Assembly (NCBI GenBank): GCA_905339235.1
Contig: CAJPFG010000038.1
Span: 1 to 63,936, forward strand
From: Phycisphaerales bacterium
GTDB taxonomy: Bacteria; Planctomycetota; Phycisphaerae; Phycisphaerales; UBA1924
Length of the DNA stretch: 63,936 nt
Direction: 5' to 3'
The notes below the pieces were generated by a model that saw only the letters and a list, made by a program, of their open reading frames with translations, ran no database searches and was not told the DNA's origin. Both the position numbers and the translations under genes were made by a program. Positions 57,481 through 63,936 of this stretch are shown one piece after another (the first letter of the stretch is position 1; every line of letters starts with the position of its first letter).

Positions 57481-58332
57481 TCAGGCCGGCGGGCTGGCCG
57501 CGGGCTTGCCCGCGTTTTTCATCTCCGCGATTTTTGGGAGAAAGCGTCGGCGGAGGATGAAGTCCGCAAACTCTGGCGCGGCGGTGCCGACGGCGGCGAG
57601 CATGCGGGCGGTCCAACTCGTCCAGATTTCACCACGCGGACGCTTCAGGCACCGAACGATGGCCTCGGCGACCTGCTCGGGGGTCTGGCGGAACCCTTCG
57701 GGCGAGCGGGCGGTGCGGGGGCGGTTTCCGGAGTGCTCGGTCACCACCTGCGAGAACTCGGTGTTCGTTCCGATGGGGTGCACGGTTGACACGTGGACGC
57801 GGCCGTGCAGTTCGATGCGCATCGCACGGCCGATGTGGTCCTGCGCGGCCTTGGTGGTGGTGTAGGCGGCGAGCGTGGGGATTCCCATCTTGCTGACCAC
57901 GCTCGAACAGATGATGACGTGGCCCTGGCCGGCCTGAAGCATGTGCGGCAGGGCCGGGCGGATGGTGTTGAGCGTGCCCCAGAAGTTGACTTCGAAGATA
58001 TCGCGCCAGGCCTTGTTCGAGAGTTCGTGCACCGAGCCTTCGACGCCGTACCCGGCGTTCGCGTAGACGCCGTAGATGGAGCCGAAGGCTTCCAGCGTGC
58101 GGTCTACGAGGCGGCGGCAGTCCGACGGATCGGCGACATCGCACAGCACGGAGATGGCCCTGCCGCCCTGGCGGTGGATCTCGGATTCGAGTTCGCGAAG
58201 GCGGTCCTGGCGGCGGGCGGCGAGAGCGACCGGCATGCCCTCGCGGGCGCAGGCGAGCGCGGTGACCAGCCCGATGCCGCTGCTGGCACCGGTGATCGCG
58301 ATCGGCTTGCCCCTGAGGTCGATGGGTGGCAC
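57481..58332 (-). CDS. Short-chain dehydrogenase/reductase
   Basis: A classical SDR: TGASSGIG (14-21) binds NAD(P), NAG (92-94), Ser143 and Y157-TTT-K161 form the catalytic set. GTG start at 58332. The C-terminal part is long (283 residues) and ends FLPKIAEMKNAGKPAASPPA. It reduces or oxidises an alcohol or ketone of unknown identity. It is next to the entericidin-like gene (4 bases). Confidence 0.88.
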   Translation of the reverse strand: MPPIDLRGKPIAITGASSGIGLVTALACAREGMPVALAARRQDRLRELESEIHRQGGRAISVLCDVADPSDCRRLVDRTLEAFGSIYGVYANAGYGVEGSVHELSNKAWRDIFEVNFWGTLNTIRPALPHMLQAGQGHVIICSSVVSKMGIPTLAAYTTTKAAQDHIGRAMRIELHGRVHVSTVHPIGTNTEFSQVVTEHSGNRPRTARSPEGFRQTPEQVAEAIVRCLKRPRGEIWTSWTARMLAAVGTAAPEFADFILRRRFLPKIAEMKNAGKPAASPPA

Positions 58333-58336
58333 TGGG

Positions 58337-58498
58337 TTACTTTGACTCCCCGGCCTTTTTGCCCGAGATCCATTCTTCGGTCTTTTCGCCGGCGTAGGTC
58401 AGATCCTTGCCGAAGCCCTGCACCGTGTTGCACGCGGCCAGCACCAGCGGCGCCGCGGCGAGCAGGATCAGAATCGCGACCTTGCGAGTCCTCTTCAT
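58337..58498 (-). CDS. Entericidin-like small lipoprotein (53 aa)
   Basis: The product MKRTRKVAILILLAAAPLVL ends in the lipobox LAAC (Cys23), then NTVQGFGKDLTYAGEKTEEW. The NTVxGxGxDxxxxG motif is that of entericidin A/B. It is a small lipid-anchored envelope protein, linked in other bacteria to stress and cell lysis. The start at 58498 lies 17 bases from the MurJ stop. Confidence 0.85.
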   Translation of the reverse strand: MKRTRKVAILILLAAAPLVLAACNTVQGFGKDLTYAGEKTEEWISGKKAGESK

Positions 58499-58514
58499 TT
58501 CTGGCACTCCTGGA

Positions 58515-60197
58515 CTACTCAAACGATATCGGCTCAACACCCGTTCCGCGCGGAGCACGTTGGAAGAGCCAGGCCAGTTCAGGGAGTCGCAGGAGCCGCG
58601 CGGCGGCGGCGTAGACGACCATTCCGGCGCCCACCGCGACCGCGAGGTTGAGCGCGTGACCCGCCCAGGTCGCGCCCGCCGGGAGCAGATACAGGGCCGA
58701 GGCCACGGTACCAGCCATGAGCGCGGTGACCGCGGCCACCCGCCCAAACCCCGCCCAGGTTTCGCGGTCCATGGGTTCAACGCGCAGTTCGCGCCGGCAC
58801 CACCACGCCAGCACGAGGCACTGGACCGTGGCCGAGATGCTGGTTGACCACGCCAGCCCGGCCTCGCGCAGCAGCCACACCAGCGTCACGTTCAGCACGA
58901 AGTTGAGCCCGACCATCCGCATCGCCAGTTTCATGGGGGTCCGGGTGTCGTGACGGGCGTAGAACGCGCGGGTGTAGACGTGGTTCAGGGAGTAGGCCCA
59001 GACGCCCGGTGCGAAGCCGGCGAGAACCGCCGCGGCGCGGTCGAGCCCGGCCTGCGAGAACGCGTAACGGGTTCCCCCGCCGAAGATCACGGCGAGAAGG
59101 TCGTGGCGGACGAGGATGAGCCCGATCGTGGCGGGCAGCCCGATGAAAAGCGAGAGTCGCAGTCCGCGGCGGAGCACGCCGACGAACTCTTCCGGGTTGT
59201 CGGCGGTGCGGGAGAGGAGCGGAAAGACGGCCGTGGCCACCGCGAGCCCGAAGACTCCCAGTGGGAACTGGTAAATCGTCTGCGTGAAGGAGAGGATGGC
59301 GTTCGACTTTTCGTCGAGGGGCACCGCGTATCCGAAGATTGTGGGTCCGACCCACACGGGCCACATCGCGATGACCACGTCCATCATCGTGTTGAGTTGG
59401 AGCGTGCCCAGGCCGAGCATGGCGGGGACGAAGCGTTTGAAGACTTCGCGTCCGTGGGAACGGGCGGCCTGGCCCGCGGCGACCCAGCGCACGCGCCCGC
59501 GCAGCGCCCAGAGGCTCCAGGCGATCTGGGCGAGGCCGGCGAGCACCGCCGCGGCGCCGATGAGGTACGCGGTGGCGGCGCGGTCGGTCATGACGCCGAA
59601 GTAGAACAGCGCCCCGGCGGCGATCTGGAAGACGTTGAGCAGGATGGGGGCGGCGGCGGGGGGGCCGAACCTTCCGTGCGCCTGGAGCATGCCGCCCAGC
59701 ACCGCGGTGAGGCAGACCGCGGGCATCATGGGGAGCATGAGGATCATCAACTTGAAGGACAGGGCCCGCTCGGCGTTGGCGGGGAGCAACCACAGCAGCA
59801 CCGCGAGCACCCCCATCAGCACCAGCGTGAGCGCGCCGGTCACCAGCGTGAGCAGGCGGACGACGATCGAGCCGAGTTGGTTGGCCGTGTCGGGCTGGTC
59901 GCGGCGAAGCACGACATATTCGGGAAGGAAGGCGGCGGAGAGCGCCCCTTCGCCGAAGAGTCGGCGGAAGAGGTTGGGCAGGGCGTACGCGGCACGGAAG
60001 GCCGAGCCCAGCAGGTCGTCGCCGAAGATGCGGGCGGTGATGACGTCGCGGGCCAGCCCCGCGAATCGCGAGACGAGCGTCAGGCCCGAAACCACCCGCA
60101 CGGCCGCGGCGAGGCGGCCGGTGTGTTCGTGCCCCGCGTCCGCGGCGGGGCTGTCTGGCGGGGTTGGCGGGGTGGTCATCGCGGCCGGGCTCGACAT
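58515..60197 (-). CDS. murJ: Lipid II flippase MurJ
   Basis: The 560-residue protein has about 14 TM spans and the MurJ signature LVSRFAGLARDVITARIFGD followed by FRAAYALPNLFRRLFGEGAL. Later AVFPLLSRTADNPEEFVGVL and FYARHDTRTPMKLAMRMVG are typical. It moves lipid II, the peptidoglycan precursor, across the inner membrane. The N-terminal tail is Pro-rich. It starts MSSPAAMTTPP; the second ATG is an alternative. Confidence 0.92.
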   Translation of the reverse strand: MSSPAAMTTPPTPPDSPAADAGHEHTGRLAAAVRVVSGLTLVSRFAGLARDVITARIFGDDLLGSAFRAAYALPNLFRRLFGEGALSAAFLPEYVVLRRDQPDTANQLGSIVVRLLTLVTGALTLVLMGVLAVLLWLLPANAERALSFKLMILMLPMMPAVCLTAVLGGMLQAHGRFGPPAAAPILLNVFQIAAGALFYFGVMTDRAATAYLIGAAAVLAGLAQIAWSLWALRGRVRWVAAGQAARSHGREVFKRFVPAMLGLGTLQLNTMMDVVIAMWPVWVGPTIFGYAVPLDEKSNAILSFTQTIYQFPLGVFGLAVATAVFPLLSRTADNPEEFVGVLRRGLRLSLFIGLPATIGLILVRHDLLAVIFGGGTRYAFSQAGLDRAAAVLAGFAPGVWAYSLNHVYTRAFYARHDTRTPMKLAMRMVGLNFVLNVTLVWLLREAGLAWSTSISATVQCLVLAWWCRRELRVEPMDRETWAGFGRVAAVTALMAGTVASALYLLPAGATWAGHALNLAVAVGAGMVVYAAAARLLRLPELAWLFQRAPRGTGVEPISFE

Positions 60198-60224
60198 GGG
60201 GCGTTCACCGAGGGCGTCACCCCA

Positions 60225-61694
60225 CTATCGGACAAAGAGCCACCACTGAGCCACCAGCACCGGCAGCAGCAGCACCACCGCCCACATCGCGAACCCGAAG
60301 AACGAGGGCATCTTCACCTCGGCGGATTCGGCGATGGTGCGGACCATGAAGTTGGGCCCGTTGCCGATGTAGGTCATCGCTCCGAAGAAGACCGCACCGG
60401 TGGAGATCGCCGCGAGGATGTGCCCGTCCGCGGCCGCGAGCATCGCCTCGACCGATTCGCGGTTCAGTTCACCCGGTACGGCGACTTGCAGGAAGTTCAG
60501 GTAGGTAGGCGCATTGTCGAGCACGGCGGAGAGCGTGCCGGTTCCGAAGTAGAAGGCGGTGGGGGAGTCGAGCCCGAGTTTCGCGCCGTTGGCTGCGAGG
60601 TAACCCAGGGCGGGGATCATCGTCAGGAAGATCCCGATGAAGAGCAGGCCGACTTCCTTGACGGGGAAGAAGGAGAAGTCGTTGCGTTCGAGGATCTCCC
60701 GGGGCGCCCGCGCGTACGCGATGGCCGCGATCGCGATCTGGAACGTCGCCCCGTAGGGCAGGTGCGGCAGGCCGTGGAAGAACCGGGCGAGGAGCGGGTC
60801 GAGGAAGACTCCGCCGATCATCAGGGCCAGGCACAGCAGGCCGGCCCCGCCCCGGATCGATACGCGCGGGAACCACGCCGCCTCGGGGAGGTCGGGCTTG
60901 CCGGCGCTGCGCCGCTGCGCGGTGACGCGGCTCTCGATCACCGTGTCGAGGGCGTAGAAGATGGCCAGCAGCACGCCGACCGTGAAGGCCCAGTCCCGCC
61001 ACAGGTGCGTGAGCGTCCACAGGAACGGCACGCCCTTGATGTACCCCAGGTACAGCGGCGGGTCGCCGATGGGCGTGAGGCACCCGCCGCAGTTGCTCAC
61101 AATGAAGATGAACATCACCACGTGCAGGAAGTGCAGCCGCCCCTGGTTGGCCCGCATGAACGGCCGGATCAGCAGCATCGAAGCGCCCGTCGTCCCCACG
61201 ACATTCGCCAGCACCGCGCCCACCAGCATGATCAGGCAGTTGTACAGCGGTCCGGCCCGCCCCTTGACCTCGATCAGCACGCCGCCCGAGACCACGTACA
61301 GCCCGCCCACCAGCGCGATAAACGCGTAGTACTCCAGCCCCGCGTGCACGACCTTCTCCGCGCCGTACGACATTCCCCCGGCATGACCCGGCGCGCCCTG
61401 CGTGTAGCCGGCAATGTAGTACCCGGCGACAAGCGCGCCCAGGAAGAAGGCCACGTCCGGGAAATGCCGGTGCCACGCCCGCGGCTGGATCAGCGGGAAC
61501 GTGGCGATGCTCAGCAGCAGCAGCGCGAAAGGCGCCACCAGCACCAGCGGGATCTTCGGAACCCCGTCCGCGTATTGCGGGATCAGCACGTGCGTGAGGC
61601 CCCAGCCCGCGAGCCCGCCCGCCAGCGTGCTGGCGACCCACAGGCGCGGGCCGTGCCAGAGAAACCTTCCTTCTAGGAGATCGTCGCCCTTCAT
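60225..61694 (-). CDS. NhaD/ArsB-type ion antiporter
   Basis: The 489-residue protein has about 12 TM spans and the ion transporter superfamily motifs NVVGTTGASMLLIRPF, SNCGGCLTPIGDPPL and VLDNAPTYLNF plus YIGNGPNFMVRTIAE. These are the repeated hairpin regions of NhaD-type sodium/proton antiporters and ArsB/CitM relatives. It should exchange Na+ or another anion/cation across the inner membrane. It starts at 61694 and is separate from murJ by 27 bases. Confidence 0.85.
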   Translation of the reverse strand: MKGDDLLEGRFLWHGPRLWVASTLAGGLAGWGLTHVLIPQYADGVPKIPLVLVAPFALLLLSIATFPLIQPRAWHRHFPDVAFFLGALVAGYYIAGYTQGAPGHAGGMSYGAEKVVHAGLEYYAFIALVGGLYVVSGGVLIEVKGRAGPLYNCLIMLVGAVLANVVGTTGASMLLIRPFMRANQGRLHFLHVVMFIFIVSNCGGCLTPIGDPPLYLGYIKGVPFLWTLTHLWRDWAFTVGVLLAIFYALDTVIESRVTAQRRSAGKPDLPEAAWFPRVSIRGGAGLLCLALMIGGVFLDPLLARFFHGLPHLPYGATFQIAIAAIAYARAPREILERNDFSFFPVKEVGLLFIGIFLTMIPALGYLAANGAKLGLDSPTAFYFGTGTLSAVLDNAPTYLNFLQVAVPGELNRESVEAMLAAADGHILAAISTGAVFFGAMTYIGNGPNFMVRTIAESAEVKMPSFFGFAMWAVVLLLPVLVAQWWLFVR

Positions 61695-61745
61695 GTGAGG
61701 CGGAGTCTAGGGGGAGGTAGGTGGAAGGCGAAAGGCGGGAGGCGT

Positions 61746-62156
61746 CTATGGCCGCGTCTTTGCGTCCCTGCTTCCGCCGAGGCGTGCTCTCGCTACTCCG
61801 GCCACCAGGAGCACGCCCAGCGTGATGCCGACGGCGTTGGCGGTGTAATCGTCCCACGCGGCGACGCGGCCGAGCGCCGGGACCAACTGCAGTCCCTCGT
61901 CGAACGCGGCGTAGAGCAGGCCCAGCACCCAGGTGCGCCAGAGGTTTCGCGCGGAGCCGGCCTGGCCGAACCACCCGCAGGCCGCGCACAGGCTGCTCCA
62001 CAGCCCGAAAGCCGAGAAGTGGACGACGAGGTCGGTTCGCGGGATGGGCCCTTCGACCTGGAGTTTTGGCCAATGCGTGCCGAGAAAGAGCACCGGCGCG
62101 TACAGCCAGAACGCGAGCAGCGCCCAGAGCGGTCGGCCTCGCGTGCGCGGGCTCAT
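61746..62156 (-). CDS. VanZ-like membrane protein (136 aa)
   Basis: Three to four TM spans with TDLVVHFSAFGLWSSL and LLYAAFDEGLQ and AWDDYTANAVGITLGVLL match the VanZ-like family. In teicoplanin resistance VanZ lowers drug binding; the bacterial relatives have no settled function. The start overlaps the end of parA by 4 bases, so it is translated with it. Confidence 0.82.
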   Translation of the reverse strand: MSPRTRGRPLWALLAFWLYAPVLFLGTHWPKLQVEGPIPRTDLVVHFSAFGLWSSLCAACGWFGQAGSARNLWRTWVLGLLYAAFDEGLQLVPALGRVAAWDDYTANAVGITLGVLLVAGVARARLGGSRDAKTRP

Positions 62157-63127
62157 GCGCCCGTCCCGGCCGCGGGCTCACGGGTGGTGGTGGCGGTGGG
62201 GGTGGGGGTGGGCGTGGGCTTTGCGACGATGGTCACGGGGACCGGCGCCTCGCCCTTCTGCTCGCCCGCCGCCGCGCCCAGCCGCGCCAGCAGCAGGTTC
62301 CACTCTTTGAGGAGCGGCTCGGCGATGGCGGCGTAGTCCTGGGCGCCGGGCGCATCGGGGGCGTAGTCGAAGATGGTCTTGCCGAAACTCGGGCACTCGG
62401 CCAGTTTGATGTTGCGCCGCACGGCCGGGCGCAGCACGCGGGCGAAGCGCCACGGCGATTCCTGCTCGCGCCCCGCGTCGAAGAAGGCTTCGAGGTCGCT
62501 GACCACCTCGCGGGTGTGGGTGGAACTGGGGTCGTGCATGCAGAGGACCACGCCGGTGACGCGCAGGCGCGGGTTCACGCCGCGGCTGACGAGTTGCACC
62601 GTCTCCAGCAGTTTCCCCACGCCCTGGAGCGCGAGGAAGTGGGCCTGCATGGGGATGATGACCTCCCGGGCCGCGGCCAGGGCGTTGACGGTGAGCAGCC
62701 CCAGCGATGGCGGGCAGTCGATGAGGACGAACTCGAAGCGCCCTTTGAGGGCCGCGAGGGCCCGCTCGAGGCAGTGCTGCCGCTGGGGGGCGGCGGTGGT
62801 CGCGAGTTCGGTCTCGACGCCCGCGAGGTCGGTGGTGGCGGGGAGGAGCCAGAGGTCCTTGGAAACCTCCCGCACCGCCGCGTTGGGATCAAAGGAAGCA
62901 TCGGTGAACAGGTCGTACGCGGAGCGCTCGACGGCGGCGGGATCAACGCCCAGGTGCAGCGTGGCGTGGGACTGGGGGTCCAGGTCGATGACGAGGGTGG
63001 AGCGGCCGGCGCGGGCAAAGGCCGCGGCCAGATTGACGGTGGTGGTGGTCTTCCCCACCCCGCCCTTCTGGTTCATGAGCGCAATGACGCGCACGGGTCT
63101 AGTGCTGGTGGCTCCGTCCGGCAGCAT
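62153..63127 (-). CDS. parA: ParA-family ATPase
   Basis: The 324-residue protein has a deviant Walker A KGGVGKTT (21-28), the ParA IDLDPQ and LIDCPPSLGLL and the C-terminal PVTIVAKP tail that is Thr/Pro-rich. It should drive chromosome or plasmid segregation, usually with ParB; no parB is seen nearby. The ATG at 63127 has TATACT 10 bases ahead. The upstream in-frame part is not coding. Confidence 0.88.
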   Translation of the reverse strand: MLPDGATSTRPVRVIALMNQKGGVGKTTTTVNLAAAFARAGRSTLVIDLDPQSHATLHLGVDPAAVERSAYDLFTDASFDPNAAVREVSKDLWLLPATTDLAGVETELATTAAPQRQHCLERALAALKGRFEFVLIDCPPSLGLLTVNALAAAREVIIPMQAHFLALQGVGKLLETVQLVSRGVNPRLRVTGVVLCMHDPSSTHTREVVSDLEAFFDAGREQESPWRFARVLRPAVRRNIKLAECPSFGKTIFDYAPDAPGAQDYAAIAEPLLKEWNLLLARLGAAAGEQKGEAPVPVTIVAKPTPTPTPTATTTREPAAGTGA

Positions 63128-63218
63128 AGATGGGGCGAGTATACGTGAATGGGGGCGGTGGGGGGAGATGTCAAGGTGGTGGTATGGGTGGCAGAGGCGA
63201 CTGGCGGCTGGCCTGCGC

Positions 63219-63662
63219 CTACGAAAAGTTGGGCAGCAATCCCGCGAAGCACAACGCGGCCCACAACGCGTGAAGGCCAATCACGATACCCACCGCCATC
63301 CAAGCGCGGGCGTTTCGGGGCCGACCGATTGCTCCGAACGCCAATCCGTAGAGCGGAAACTGAATCACTGCAAGCAGGATGGACAGCGCCGAGATCGAGT
63401 CGCCGGTAAGAGCCGTGAGCAGCATGGGAAGGGGAAATAGAATCCGGGTAAACACGTAATCGCCGTGGCCGCCACCGCCCGACGCGATGGCCACGTACAG
63501 CGCGGGTACTGTGGCGAGGATCCCCGCCACTAGCCCCATCACAGCCATGCGACCGCGCCGCACCGGGGCTAGGGAGGGCGAGCGACCGCACTCCGGGCAG
63601 ACTCTCATGTCGCTAGGAAGTCCGACCATCTCGTAACGGCAATGCGGGCAGTACCTGAGCAC
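63219..63662 (-). CDS. Membrane protein with N-terminal zinc ribbon (147 aa)
   Basis: The GTG at 63662 is chosen because TACACT ends 6 bases ahead and the protein then begins VLRYCPHCRYEMVGL, as other proteins of this type do; an ATG at 63734 adds 24 residues without a ribosome site. CPHC and CPEC form a zinc ribbon and about four TM spans follow (MAVMGLVAGILATVPALYVA; ILFPLPMLLTAL; ISALSILLAVIQFPLYGLAF; AVGIVIGLHALWAALCFAGL). Unknown function. Confidence 0.6.
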   Translation of the reverse strand: MLRYCPHCRYEMVGLPSDMRVCPECGRSPSLAPVRRGRMAVMGLVAGILATVPALYVAIASGGGGHGDYVFTRILFPLPMLLTALTGDSISALSILLAVIQFPLYGLAFGAIGRPRNARAWMAVGIVIGLHALWAALCFAGLLPNFS

Positions 63663-63823
63663 GTTGTGAGTGTACCGTGCGTCTGATTGCCGCTTACCCA
63701 AAGGAGACCTCTCCGGTTTCCTTCTAGCATGCATCTCGCACCCATTGTCAGGCCAGGAGACCGCGAGAGGTTGGGCGGCCTCCCCAGCCCGCTTCAGCGG
63801 AATGCCATTCAGTTAACGACTCG

Positions 63824-63840
63824 GCGCCGAAGTTCGGCGC
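63824..63840. promoter_or_regulatory. 17-base palindrome
   Basis: GCGCCGAA-G-TTCGGCGC is a perfect palindrome around one base. It lies about 95 bases before the last start codon in the window, in a stretch (63735-63933) with no other recognised feature. It could be an operator for a dimeric regulator. Confidence 0.3.
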
Positions 63841-63933
63841 ACGTTTGGCGCGAACAGATTGCGAGTAGCGCGGACGAAGACCTCCTGCGATGCTGTGGGT
63901 GTTGAAGTCACAACTCACCACAGGAGGCCACGG

Positions 63934-63936
63934 ATG
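63934..63936 (+). CDS. Start of a gene that continues beyond the window
   Basis: The ATG is preceded by AGGAGG at 63922-63927 with a 6-base spacer, a strong ribosome site. Only the start codon is inside the window, so the product is unknown. Confidence 0.45.

Noticed and set aside
58950..61676. 908-residue plus-strand open frame opposite murJ and the antiporter
   Set aside because: Low-complexity Glu/Gly/Arg-rich shadow of two real membrane-protein genes.

Overview
The window is GC-rich bacterial DNA that most resembles a planctomycete of the class Phycisphaerae. The lineage call is inference. It rests on dockerin-like Asp/Asn repeats at the end of secreted proteins, several membrane proteins with a CPxCxYxLxGL...CPECG zinc ribbon, and a protein ending in a PP-hydrophobic-Arg tail. 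Many genes appear leaderless: a TAnnnT hexamer lies 5-8 bases before the start codon and there is no Shine-Dalgarno.

From about 1 to 33.3 kb the window is accessory DNA. The left part (1-2.5 kb) holds very small phage-like genes, a phBC6A51-type HTH protein and a family of tiny proteins with a basic RLxRLE start, some with a zinc ribbon. Next come a secreted M23 peptidase with beta-propeller repeats (2.6-5.5 kb), a PIN-like protein, a tyrosine recombinase reduced to its catalytic domain, a RyR-domain protein and a lipoprotein. A 2154-residue RHS/YD-repeat protein (8.8-15.3 kb) has a Cys-rich C-terminal tip, followed 4 bases later by a two-TM protein that is a candidate immunity factor.

From 18.0 to 27.2 kb a minus-strand operon encodes a type I restriction-modification system, in the order hsdM, an Mrr-family nuclease, hsdS, a HipA-like kinase, a HIRAN-domain protein, hsdR and a 105-residue protein. 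Most junctions overlap or are 3 bases apart. From 27.4 to 33.2 kb lie two genes with duplicated starts, an excisionase-like HTH protein, a P4/D5-type primase-helicase, an inverted set of 9-bp-phased TGTTAC repeats and a full-length integrase. The integrase lies beside the 3' end of tRNA-Gln(CTG), so the right edge of an integrated island is placed there.

From 33.3 kb to the end the genes look chromosomal. They include an HtrA-type protease with two HtrA-fold relatives that lack the catalytic residues, RNase R, SixA, arginyl-tRNA synthetase, a BtuF-like binding protein with a cognate-type ATPase elsewhere, a family 2 glycosyltransferase, a MalK-type ATPase, an ArsR-type regulator, an O-methyltransferase, an SDR enzyme, an entericidin-like lipoprotein, MurJ, an NhaD/ArsB-type antiporter, a VanZ-like protein and a ParA ATPase. 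All calls come from reading the sequence; no database search was run.
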